Shown here piece by piece: positions 44,821 to 52,439 of a stretch of DNA of 64,000 nt; position 1 is the stretch's first letter, and each line of letters starts with the position of its first letter. A program made the translations under genes and the position numbers. The stretch is taken from NCBI GenBank assembly GCA_947501845.1, contig CANMXP010000020.1:29037-93036 (forward strand), given 5' to 3'. This stretch comes from an uncultured Flavobacteriaceae bacterium (GTDB taxonomy: Bacteria > Bacteroidota > Bacteroidia > Flavobacteriales > Flavobacteriaceae). The notes beneath the pieces were generated by a model. It was given only the letters and a program-made list of their open reading frames with translations. It was not told where the DNA came from and did no database searches.

Positions 44821-44849
44821 GCAGTACTAGAAAATTTTTCTAGTGCTGC
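44821..44849 (+). terminator. rho-independent terminator of the SusCD operon
   Basis: GCAGTACTAGAAA pairs with TTTCTAGTGCTGC over 13 positions (one G.T pair) around a 3-nt loop, followed by a T-run at 44850-44856. It marks the end of the operon and the edge of the accessory island. Confidence 0.92.
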
Positions 44850-44896
44850 TTTTTTATATTTTAAAAGAAAAATAATAACGTTTGCATGTAAGTTAG

Positions 44897-45079
44897 CTAA
44901 GTCTTAGCAAAAAGAGGGACGACCGTGTTGCCAGTAGTTATTTTCTTTAATATTCTTTTTTCAACTCCAATAATATCAAATTCGAAATAATTTTCATACT
45001 CTTTAATTTCGTGAGGTTGTTCATTTGGAATTTCGCCTATTTTATTATCCTTTTTGATAGCAGAAATATACTGAGTCAA
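44897..45079 (-). CDS. possible small gene or remnant at the island edge
   Basis: 60 codons from a TTG start that overlaps the end of the ankyrin-DUF1963 gene by 35 nt in another frame. The peptide (for example EIKEYENYFEFDIIGVEKRI) has a plausible composition, but no family is recognised and no ATG is present. It may be the tail of a lost neighbour, since islands of this kind collect fragments. Confidence 0.25.
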   Translation of the reverse strand: MTQYISAIKKDNKIGEIPNEQPHEIKEYENYFEFDIIGVEKRILKKITTGNTVVPLFAKT

Positions 45080-46241
45080 AATTTTTCTCTTTTAAATCGT
45101 TTGGATGAATAAACCAATAAGCAATGGAATTTCTACCCCAAAGTTGTCTTTTTTTATCAAAACCATCTAGCTGCAGTAACAACACCCAATCTTTTATTTT
45201 TTCTGTATGTCCTCTTGGGTCATCTTGAATAAAATTAGGATGCCCACATAAGTAACTTTTTATTTGTGGATTCTTTTTATTACTAAGTTTACGAATCACA
45301 TCAAATCTGTCATTTGATTCTAATTCGGAAACTTTTTCTTCATCAATTAGCTTCTCCATTTCTTGCACCTCCTTGCTTCTAACGTTTGGATAGGTTGTTT
45401 GATTTTCTAAAAACTGTAAGCCTTGATTTTCTAATTTTATAGCAGAAGATTTACTTTCCCACTCAAGATCTGTTATGTTTTCATGAAACAAAACACACCC
45501 ATCATAATCCCAATGATAATCTTGATTTTTTATAAAAAACTGTAATATACCTTGTTGGGGCAATTCTGATTTGGAAGAAATATGTTTAAAGTTAATTTGT
45601 ATCAAAAAACCTAAATCATTACCCTCTTTATCTGTTGGCACTTTCATATCTTTTGGTAAAAAAAATTGGTCTCCTATGTGACTTGTTTTTTGATTTACTT
45701 TATTATTTCTAGAGATCCTAATTGGTATTGCCTGTTGGTTATGCTTTTCAAGCTCAACACCTATCAATCCGCTTAAATACTTTCTTTGCGTATTTAGAAG
45801 TTGGGAATATTCTTTCTTTTTTTCCTCAGCGCCACAACTTTTCAGATAATTTAAAATGTTTTTATAATCATTGTTTTTTGCATAATACCAAATATCTTCA
45901 TTAGAATTTTTTGCAATTGGATTTGCTCCAGCTTCATAAAGTTTTTTAACAATACTTAATTTTCCGTTTCTACCAGAGCATGAATAAGAAAATCCAACAT
46001 CTAAACCTTTTTGTGAAAAGCTATGATGGTCAATTAACCAATCAACCACTTTTTCAGAACCACTATTAGTAGCTGCTGACAAATAATGAGTAGCTCCAGA
46101 ATCTACAAAAGCACTATCTTTATTTAGTTCGTCTGCATAGTTTAAAATGGAAGTGTTTTTCCATAGTTCTTTTACAAGTTCAAGGTTGTCAGATGTAAGG
46201 GCATCCCATAGTTCTTGGTGTTTTTTTTCTAGATCTTCCAT
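45045..46241 (-). CDS. ankyrin-repeat protein with DUF1963 (YwqG-like) domain
   Basis: 398 residues. Residues 1 to about 145 contain ankyrin-like helix pairs (THYLSAATNSGSEKVVDWLI, KLSIVKKLYEAGANPIA). From about 160 the protein matches the DUF1963/YwqG family, with GDQFFLPKDMKVP, GILQFFIKNQDYHW, CGHPNFIQDDPRG and the closing DWVLLLQLDGFD..WG..IAYWFIHPNDLK. YwqG is of unknown function. The protein has no signal peptide. It stands alone in the island, bounded by repeats, on the same strand as the neighbouring hypothetical genes. Confidence 0.75.
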   Translation of the reverse strand: MEDLEKKHQELWDALTSDNLELVKELWKNTSILNYADELNKDSAFVDSGATHYLSAATNSGSEKVVDWLIDHHSFSQKGLDVGFSYSCSGRNGKLSIVKKLYEAGANPIAKNSNEDIWYYAKNNDYKNILNYLKSCGAEEKKKEYSQLLNTQRKYLSGLIGVELEKHNQQAIPIRISRNNKVNQKTSHIGDQFFLPKDMKVPTDKEGNDLGFLIQINFKHISSKSELPQQGILQFFIKNQDYHWDYDGCVLFHENITDLEWESKSSAIKLENQGLQFLENQTTYPNVRSKEVQEMEKLIDEEKVSELESNDRFDVIRKLSNKKNPQIKSYLCGHPNFIQDDPRGHTEKIKDWVLLLQLDGFDKKRQLWGRNSIAYWFIHPNDLKEKNFDSVYFCYQKG

Positions 46242-46260
46242 TTATTTTTTTGTTTTATTG

Positions 46261-46335
46261 TTTGCTAACAGTTGGTGTAAGAATAGTGTAGACTTACTAT
46301 TAAGGAATAAACTTATGCATTATTTTTACGCTTTG
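46261..46335. repeat. cassette-boundary repeat 1
   Basis: gctaacagttggtgtaagaa at the left and ggaataaacttatgcatta at the right match the ends of the longer repeat at 46885-47010. The inner hairpin present there is missing. It separates two hypothetical genes on the minus strand. Confidence 0.6.
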
Positions 46336-46348
46336 TAGGTGCTGTTTA

Positions 46349-46882
46349 TTATTCTAATTTTTTTCTGTTTAAATTTAGATTAAAGGTTAAGTTTAAAAGC
46401 CCTTCGTTAACTGGTCGAAATTTTTTATTAGTCAGAATAACATGAGGATTAATGGTCAGCCTACCTTTTTCTCCACCAATTCCAATGAAAGGAACAAGTC
46501 TTAAAGTCCAATTGTTAAAATCCGTGTATGTTACTAATTCAGTTCCAATTGCAATTCCCATTAGATACATAACTCCACCTATTTTAGGTCCAATGATAAA
46601 CTTTTCTGTATTCAGTCCGATTTCAGTTCCGATTCCGTATTGAAATCCGCTTCCGTGTAGTCCTCCATAGTTTGTTTTATTAATTCCTATATCAAGAAGA
46701 TGGAAGTCCTTTTCATTATGGTCTCCAAAACTGTAGTTATATCCAATTCCCAAATTTAGAGATTTATAATGTCCATAGTCTCTTTCTTTTCGGTTTTGTC
46801 CAAACCCGAGATTTATTATGCTGATTAAAAATAAAACAGTTATCCTAATTTTCAATTTTGAGTTCTGTTTTTCAAATGACAC
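46349..46882 (-). CDS. putative secreted or outer-membrane barrel protein
   Basis: 177 residues with a signal peptide (ITVLFLISIINLGFGQ). The mature protein alternates glycine-rich turns and short amphipathic strands (LNLGIGYNYSFGDHN, GFQYGIGTEIGLN, IIGPKIGGVMYLMG), which suggests a small beta-barrel. No family is recognised. It is an isolated island gene bracketed by two related inverted repeats. Confidence 0.55.
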   Translation of the reverse strand: MSFEKQNSKLKIRITVLFLISIINLGFGQNRKERDYGHYKSLNLGIGYNYSFGDHNEKDFHLLDIGINKTNYGGLHGSGFQYGIGTEIGLNTEKFIIGPKIGGVMYLMGIAIGTELVTYTDFNNWTLRLVPFIGIGGEKGRLTINPHVILTNKKFRPVNEGLLNLTFNLNLNRKKLE

Positions 46883-46884
46883 CT

Positions 46885-47010
46885 AACGGTTTGTGTAAGA
46901 ATAGTGCGGATTTGATAGGGGCTGATTTTCCGAAGGAAAATCGGACGCGAACAAATCTGCACGGACTTACGATTGAGGAATAAACTTATGCATTATTTTT
47001 TACATGTTAT
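46885..47010. repeat. cassette-boundary repeat 2 with inner palindromes
   Basis: Ends match the repeat at 46261 (gtgtaagaatagtg and ggaataaacttatgcatta). Inside, gtgcggatttg pairs with caaatctgcac, and gattttcc pairs with ggaaaatc around a 4-nt loop. The same gattttccgaagga core recurs at about 48955. It looks like a large imperfect hairpin. Confidence 0.65.
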
Positions 47011-47021
47011 TAGCAACAGTT

Positions 47022-47648
47022 TTATTTAAATTCCAGTTCAAATACTAAGTAATGTTTAATTCCATATTTTTTACCCCATTTATCAATATCTTTTCCATTT
47101 TGTCCTACTTCACAATATGAAGCCATTCCATTTCCTAATTCGAAGGGGAGTATATGTGCAAAAAGGATAAAAGGTTTATTGTATCCTATTTGAAGGTCAC
47201 TTTCAGAAATAAGATTTCTTAATCTATATGAATTCTCTTGTGGTTTGTGTATTTTAAATTTTGTATGGGAAGTAAATCCAGGAAAAACAAAATTGATTTT
47301 TAATTTACTATCTGAAGTTAATTTAGAAATGGCTTTTATTTCAAATATACTATCATCAATTTTTCTCAAATAGTCTAAAGGAAAATCTGCACTATTCATT
47401 ATTGTACTGTCATTAACTATTTCTCCATCCCATATTTCTTTAACTTTTAAATGAAAAGTTTTTCCTTTTAAGCTATCTCCTGAAAAAATTGCTTTCTGAA
47501 ATTGAATTCCTTCTATTCCTATAATATCCCGCAAATCACTATTGTTCAAATTATAATCAGGTGACATTTTCAGGTCAGTACTAGAATTTTGTCCAAACGA
47601 CACAATAGAAATTCCAAAAAGCAGTAGTGTTAGAATGTTTTTCCTCAT
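47022..47648 (-). CDS. secreted protein of unknown function
   Basis: 208 residues from the ATG at 47648, which gives a proper signal peptide (NILTLLLFGISIVSFGQ). A longer in-frame start at 47771 only adds a charged, improbable leader that would reach the IS110 non-coding end. The mature part shows no motif I recognise; it contains paired charged and aromatic strands (KTFHLKVKEIWDGEIVND, KHYLVFELEFK). It is an isolated island gene between a boundary repeat and the IS110 element. Confidence 0.6.
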   Translation of the reverse strand: MRKNILTLLLFGISIVSFGQNSSTDLKMSPDYNLNNSDLRDIIGIEGIQFQKAIFSGDSLKGKTFHLKVKEIWDGEIVNDSTIMNSADFPLDYLRKIDDSIFEIKAISKLTSDSKLKINFVFPGFTSHTKFKIHKPQENSYRLRNLISESDLQIGYNKPFILFAHILPFELGNGMASYCEVGQNGKDIDKWGKKYGIKHYLVFELEFK

Positions 47649-47739
47649 AATTTTATTTTTAAGTTTTCCTTCTAACGGATTTTTTTTTGAATTGTTGCTA
47701 ACGGTCTTCTTTACTTTGATGTTATTAAATTTAGAAGAG

Positions 47740-47901
47740 CAGAGAGGAGAACTCGAACGGTCTTTAGGCATTACCTATTACACGTAATAGTCCTTTCTGT
47801 CTCTTGTAGGATGCTTAGTAGAACTACTTGGAATACCTAGCCTATGTGGCTCATTAAAGGAAATAGTTACAAGCATCAATAATCATTGATTTTTTAAAAG
47901 T
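47740..47901 (+). ncRNA. candidate bridge RNA / non-coding end of an IS110 element
   Basis: The 5' non-coding end before an IS110 transposase is where IS110-group bridge RNAs are made. Here a perfect hairpin (CTATTAC with GTAATAG, 47775-47790) is followed by a longer stem (gATGCTT at 47810-47816 with AAGCATC at 47871-47877) that encloses about 54 nt. Inside that loop lies cttggaatac (47827-47836), which recurs exactly at 48914-48923, 20 nt after the transposase. A match between the RNA loop and the element end is what a donor-binding loop would show. The assignment is inferred; the ends are not mapped. Confidence 0.35.
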
Positions 47902-48894
47902 ATGAAAAAAGTTAGAGAAGTAATTGGAATTGACGTATCAAAAAACACTATAGACGTGACGTTTTATCACAGTAGGCAACACTCAGTTTTTACGAATGAT
48001 GACAAAGGTTATCGAGAGTTATTAGAATGGAGTAGTGCCAAGTTAGAATCAGGTTCTTATTTTTTCTGTTTTGAGAATACAGGTAATTACTCATTAAAGC
48101 TATCGATTTTTTTATCGTCCATGAATCTGGTTTATGTAGAAGAAAGCCCTATGCGTATTAAGCGCAGTACGGGTCTTACAAGAGAAAAGACAGATAAGTT
48201 GGATTCCTATATGATAGCGCGATTCGGCTGGATGTATCGAGAAGAATTAGAGGCCAGTAATATTAAGCCAAAGGAATTTCAAGAGTTAGGTAGGCTTTTA
48301 GCATTGCGCGATCAACTAATAAGAGATCGCAGTGGTTTAAAATCTACATTAAAGGAGCAAAAGCATTTACTTTCAAGTCCATCAACGGATCCTTGTTGTA
48401 AGGTGTTAGAACGCAGTATAAAGCATATTGATAAATAAGTTTTATGTATTGAGAGCCGCATGAAGGAACTATTAGGAACAGACGATAATTTGCAGCGTAA
48501 TTACGAGTTATTGCGATCAGTGAAGGGAGTAGGTTTAATATTGAGTTGCCAGTTGCTTTACCATACTTCAAACTTTATGAATTTTAACAATTGGCGTAGT
48601 TTTTCTAGTTATTGTGGTATAGCGCCATTTGAATATAGTTCTGGAAGTTCGATTAAACGACGCAAACAGAGTCACTATATAGGGGACAGGAAAATGAAAA
48701 CGTTATTGAGTATGGCTGCTGTTTCCGCCATACAATCAGATCAGGAATTAAAGAATTATTATAAGAGAAAATTGGAAGAAGGAAAACATAAAATGATAGC
48801 ATTAAACAACGTTAGAAATAAAATTTTGGCACGTAGCTTTGCAGTTATCAAAAGAGGAACACCATTTGTGAATATTGCAGCAACAAATTATTAA
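47902..48894 (+). pseudogene. IS110-family transposase interrupted by one stop codon
   Basis: The frame 47902-48438 (178 residues) and the frame from 48460 to 48894 are in the same phase. They are separated only by a TAA at 48436-48438, where the family would suit Gln (CAA), a single C-to-T change. The RuvC-like N-terminal domain has GIDVSKNTIDV, FENTGNYS and TDKLDSYMIARF (DEDD set). The C-terminal domain has SVKGVGLILSCQLL and YSSGSSIKRRKQSHY, with candidate catalytic Ser. The total of about 330 residues is full family length. It is the only plus-strand gene in the island. Confidence 0.88.
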
Positions 48895-48980
48895 AAAAGT
48901 AGTTGTTTTTTACCTTGGAATACGTGTAAGTAACGTTGCGTTTTTGTATGCGATGATTTTCCGAAGGAGCAAGAATAGCT

Positions 48981-49244
48981 TACATTATTAAAGAGGCCCC
49001 AGGAATAGGAGTAAAAACAGCTTTGTTTTTAATCGTGGTCACAGATGGTTTTTTAAAGATTGAGAATGCTTCACAATTATGTAGTTATGTTGAAATAACC
49101 CCAACAGTTATAGAATCGGGAAGCCGTGTAAGAGGCCGAACTAGAATCAGTAGAGTAGGTAAGAACCAAGCAATTATTTTTACACTTTGTTGTAAATCCG
49201 TAACGACACATTCGGGCAAGAACAAAGGGTTTCTTTTTCCATAG
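48981..49244 (+). pseudogene. 3' fragment of a second IS110-family transposase
   Basis: The readable peptide from about 48981 (PGIGVKTALFLIVVTDGFLK) through SGSRVRGRTRISRVGKN is the C-terminal transposase_20 region of an IS110-type enzyme. It differs from the neighbour at 47902. The N-terminal catalytic part is absent, and the sequence loses similarity after GKN, probably by frameshift, before the TAG at 49242. It is a dead remnant and marks a hot spot for such elements. Confidence 0.7.
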
Positions 49245-49297
49245 AAACATAGCCCATTTAAACGACAGTTTTGATAAACATTATAAACAATTGGCTT

Positions 49298-49789
49298 TTA
49301 ATTCAAAATATCCTTTTTTTCAATATGATACATTTTTAATAAATCAGCAAATCCCTTTTTTATTTTATTCACTTCGGTTTCTGGTGTATTCTTTTCTAGG
49401 AAAACAGTTATACTAGATGCGGTTTCTCCACTAAAATGTTCTTCAGTTTTTCTATTAATTTTTTGCGTCTCAATAGAATTATTCGGAAAAAATATTTGAA
49501 TGCACTTTCTTTTATCTGTTTCTTTAACTGTTATTTCTGAATACTCTTTTGCAGTCAAATAATAGGCAGTTGAACAAAGTTCACCATCTATACAGAATTG
49601 TATAAATTTAATCGTTTTCTCATGATTAAAGTCAGCTTCGTGAAGTAAATAGTTATAGTTTTTTTTGCTATCATATAGCTTATGCATATCTATTTTTTTA
49701 CTCAAAGATTGAAATGCTTCTGCTTTAGTTTGGCTTAAACATTTTGTACAAGTAAAGAATAAAAAGAATACAATAAATAAGTTTTTCAT
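49298..49789 (-). CDS. small secreted protein of unknown function
   Basis: 163 residues with a signal peptide (NLFIVFFLFFTCTKCLSQ) that may also be read as a lipobox. The mature part is Lys- and Glu-rich with aromatic strands (YNYLLHEADFNHEKT, FIQFCIDGELCSTAYYLTA). I do not recognise a family. It is an isolated minus-strand gene between an IS110 remnant and an inverted repeat. Confidence 0.55.
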   Translation of the reverse strand: MKNLFIVFFLFFTCTKCLSQTKAEAFQSLSKKIDMHKLYDSKKNYNYLLHEADFNHEKTIKFIQFCIDGELCSTAYYLTAKEYSEITVKETDKRKCIQIFFPNNSIETQKINRKTEEHFSGETASSITVFLEKNTPETEVNKIKKGFADLLKMYHIEKKDILN

Positions 49790-49816
49790 ATTGAGGTTTT
49801 TTTTGAGTTATGGTTT

Positions 49817-49881
49817 ACAACGTTTTGTATAAGATGTCGTAGCCATCCCGTAGGGTGACTATGCATTTTATACCTTGTTGT
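49817..49881. repeat. imperfect inverted repeat (65 bp)
   Basis: The two arms (acaacgttttgtataa...agccatccc and gggtgactatgc...accttgttgt) pair imperfectly around a 4-nt centre. It lies between a hypothetical gene and the 3' side of the HNH nuclease gene, and resembles the other boundary repeats of the island. Confidence 0.6.
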
Positions 49882-49913
49882 ATGCTGTTTTTAGTTTATT
49901 TATTTCGTTTTTA

Positions 49914-49980
49914 GCGTTGGCGAGAAAGCTCTTTGCAACCACAGGAACGAGGATTGCAATGTGCTTGAACTTGCGTTGGC
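49914..49980. repeat. structured repeat at the 3' end of the defence operon
   Basis: Direct repeats gcgttggc at 49914-49921 and 49973-49980 flank a hairpin (TTGCAACC at 49933-49940 with GGATTGCAA at 49951-49959). It lies 19 nt beyond the HNH stop codon, in transcript sense, and could act as a terminator or be another cassette boundary. Confidence 0.5.
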
Positions 49981-49998
49981 TATTTTCCGATCTATTTT

Positions 49999-50835
49999 TT
50001 ATGCTGCCATTCTTATTTTATTTTTTTCTATACAAGAAATTGCAACAGCAGAAAATTCAGAATCTTTAGAGACCATGTCTCGTAATTCTTGCTTTAATAT
50101 TTCAATCCTTGCATTATCACCTGCGGTTCTATATGTTTTTCTATTTATCTTTTTTATTTGATTGATTTTTCTTTCACAAAGATTCCATACTACTAAGCGA
50201 GCATCTTTTAATGGTGTGTGATTCAAGTGATATATATCAATTGAGACTTTAGCTCTGGAGAAGTTCCAAGGTTCATCTTCTTCTTCAACAGAAGGAATTG
50301 CTTTTCCATCATTAGTGAAGAATAATAAATCAGGATCATTGGGATTGATTGGATCTAAAAGATAAATTACTTCATCATCTAATTCATCTAAACAAGTGGC
50401 TGCATTACACCCATCTCTTAATGGGAAAAAGGCTCCTTTCCCAAAGGATTTGTCTTCTTCCGTATGCTTGTCTTTTCTAGCTCTATTAGAATAAATAGAG
50501 CTTAATCTATAATTTTTCCAGTCATAGGCTAACCACCAATAACCTTCTCTTTTTATCGACTTACCCTCATTATCTATATTTTTGGCTTCATTTTTTGGTC
50601 GAAAATGGTCAACATCCATGTCAGACATGACTTCTTGAGCTTCAGAATACCAGCATTTATTGTTAGATAATCTTTTTAATACCAACAATAAATCTTGCCA
50701 GATAGGGCTTGCTTTAAAAATTGCTCTTCTTTGCTCATTAGTTTTATTTATTAAGGATGCTTTTAAAATTTCAGCATTTTCCAGCCAACCATCTGGAAGT
50801 AAATTTTCTAAGTTGCTTACGTCTATAGTTCTCAT
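49999..50835 (-). CDS. HNH endonuclease of a Septu-like pair (PtuB-like)
   Basis: 278 residues. The HNH core reads KCWYSEAQEVMSDMDVDHFRPK, with the DVDHFRPK stretch giving the catalytic His-Asp region, followed by AYDWKNYRLSSIYSNRARK and GKGAFFPL. The usual second Cys of the CxxC pair is Ser here (CWYS). It matches the TIGR02646/retron-Septu HNH group. The ATG overlaps the AAA ATPase stop by 4 nt, so the two proteins are made together. It is probably the effector nuclease that cuts DNA or RNA when the ATPase is released or triggered. Confidence 0.85.
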   Translation of the reverse strand: MRTIDVSNLENLLPDGWLENAEILKASLINKTNEQRRAIFKASPIWQDLLLVLKRLSNNKCWYSEAQEVMSDMDVDHFRPKNEAKNIDNEGKSIKREGYWWLAYDWKNYRLSSIYSNRARKDKHTEEDKSFGKGAFFPLRDGCNAATCLDELDDEVIYLLDPINPNDPDLLFFTNDGKAIPSVEEEDEPWNFSRAKVSIDIYHLNHTPLKDARLVVWNLCERKINQIKKINRKTYRTAGDNARIEILKQELRDMVSKDSEFSAVAISCIEKNKIRMAA

Positions 50836-52439
50836 TCCGAATCTTCTTTTAGTAAGTCTTCCAAAATGGAAATGGTTAAATCGTCTTGTTTTTGCCGCTC
50901 TTCTTTGGTGTTTGGAATGGATTTAAATTCTGAAAGATTAGCTATTCTAGCTATAAACTTTGCATATAAAGGATCACGAGTATACTTATTGAAACCTAAT
51001 TGCTCAAAATACCTAGTATACTTGGCTAATAGAGATTTTTCATCTTTAGTTAAATTACCTTGTTTTTCTTTGACTTCTAGAGAACGATACTCATTTAATT
51101 CATTCTGAGTATCCTCATCTAAAGTACTTGGGAGGTTAAAAAACTCACTGGTTAAAATACCTGCAACTCCTAAGCCTTTTGGGTCAAAATCAGGTTCGAA
51201 AGTTTCTATATGTTGATACTCTTTTCCATCTTCATCTTCTTCCTTAATAGACTGAAATATTCTAATTTCCTCTTTTGTTAATCCACCTATAACTAATGGA
51301 TCATGAGTAGTCATCAAAATTTGGCTTGAATCTTCTTTTCCAGAATATTCTTCCAATAAATTCATATATTTCCATTTCCATAATGGATTTAAGTGAGTAT
51401 CTGGTTCGTCTAAAAGTATCAACGATTCATCTTCTTTTGTAAAACGGAGTAAGCCTAGAACTGTTAAAAGTTGTTGTTCTCCTTCTGAAAGTTCTTTAAA
51501 TGTAATGTCTCCATGGACATTTACTTTTTTTACTTTGACTCGAACTTCTTGAATTAAGTCAGATATATAGGTGCTCTCTAGACTTTTAAAAAAGTTAGTG
51601 TTTGTTCCATACTTTTTTGCGATACTTTCAAGTTTTTCCTGATTTGAAATATAGAGGTAAAGTTGCTCTTGATCAGGATGTTTATTGAAATCTTCTCTAA
51701 CCTTTGTTTTATGATAAATTGGACCTATTGAAGCTTCCCATAAATCATTAAGAAACTCCTTAACGATACCTTTTGCATACCAAAATTTGGGGTCTCCTTT
51801 TTTCTTATCACCGTTCCATTGAGGTTTTTTTAAAACAAAAAGAACAGATTCTAAGCCAATAATATTTAAGTAATCTTTTAAGAAAGTATTTATTTTTTCT
51901 TCTTGAAAAGCATAAAAAGCCATTAGAACAAAATGACTATGTATTAATCGAGCATAAAATAATGGTCTTGGAGGAACATTGTCAGTACTATCACTTTTTA
52001 ACAATGAATCATAAAAACGTTTCTGATGTTTGTCAAAATGTTCCAATAGGCGATTACTTACACCTGAATAATACGAGAAAACATATCGAGGCAAATACTT
52101 CTCCTTGTTTCTTTTAACTGCAGCTTTTGAAACTATAGTAGAATAATCAATTTCATTGTCTTTTCTTTTACCTATGAAAAGACCATATTTATTTTTTACA
52201 TCAGGCCCACCATTAACTCTTAAAAGGTTCCCTTTGCATTCATATTCAATGGTATAGTTAAAGGTTGTTTGGTCTTCTAAATCCAAATCACGAAAAATTA
52301 TTACAAGAGCTTCTAATAAATTAGATTTACCTGCTGCATTTTGACCTAACAACACAGTACTCATATAGTTTTCATTTAGATTAATTGAGAAGTCTCTGAG
52401 ATTTTTAAATTCTTCTATGTAAATTTTATCTATTCTCAT
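50832..52439 (-). CDS. AAA/ABC-type ATPase of a Septu-like pair (PtuA-like)
   Basis: 535 residues. Walker A is GQNAAGKS at residues 32-39. ELSEGEQQLLTVLGLL is the ABC-type signature, SLILLDEPDTHLNP holds Walker B, and QILMTTHDPLVIG is the His switch. A coiled insert separates Walker A from the signature. This is the SMC/OLD-like AAA group used by PtuA. It overlaps hsdS by 4 nt upstream and the HNH gene by 4 nt downstream. It probably senses a trigger such as phage DNA or ATP depletion and controls the nuclease. Confidence 0.87.
   Translation of the reverse strand: MRIDKIYIEEFKNLRDFSINLNENYMSTVLLGQNAAGKSNLLEALVIIFRDLDLEDQTTFNYTIEYECKGNLLRVNGGPDVKNKYGLFIGKRKDNEIDYSTIVSKAAVKRNKEKYLPRYVFSYYSGVSNRLLEHFDKHQKRFYDSLLKSDSTDNVPPRPLFYARLIHSHFVLMAFYAFQEEKINTFLKDYLNIIGLESVLFVLKKPQWNGDKKKGDPKFWYAKGIVKEFLNDLWEASIGPIYHKTKVREDFNKHPDQEQLYLYISNQEKLESIAKKYGTNTNFFKSLESTYISDLIQEVRVKVKKVNVHGDITFKELSEGEQQLLTVLGLLRFTKEDESLILLDEPDTHLNPLWKWKYMNLLEEYSGKEDSSQILMTTHDPLVIGGLTKEEIRIFQSIKEEDEDGKEYQHIETFEPDFDPKGLGVAGILTSEFFNLPSTLDEDTQNELNEYRSLEVKEKQGNLTKDEKSLLAKYTRYFEQLGFNKYTRDPLYAKFIARIANLSEFKSIPNTKEERQKQDDLTISILEDLLKEDSE

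Noticed and set aside
47749..47763. tRNA-like T-arm sequence (gagaactcgaac)
   Set aside because: No acceptor, D or anticodon arms can be built around it.
47649..47771. Longer N-terminus for the secreted protein at 47022
   Set aside because: It would bury the signal peptide and run into the IS110 non-coding end.
46261..49881. Integron attC sites between the island genes
   Set aside because: The hairpin layout and same-strand genes suggested attC, and one end reads ACCTAAC, but matching GTTRRRY ends are missing and no integron integrase is present.
49910..50001. Retron msr/msd region next to the PtuAB-like pair
   Set aside because: Septu-type effectors occur in some retrons, but no reverse transcriptase gene lies in or near the operon, and the hairpin is too short and simple.
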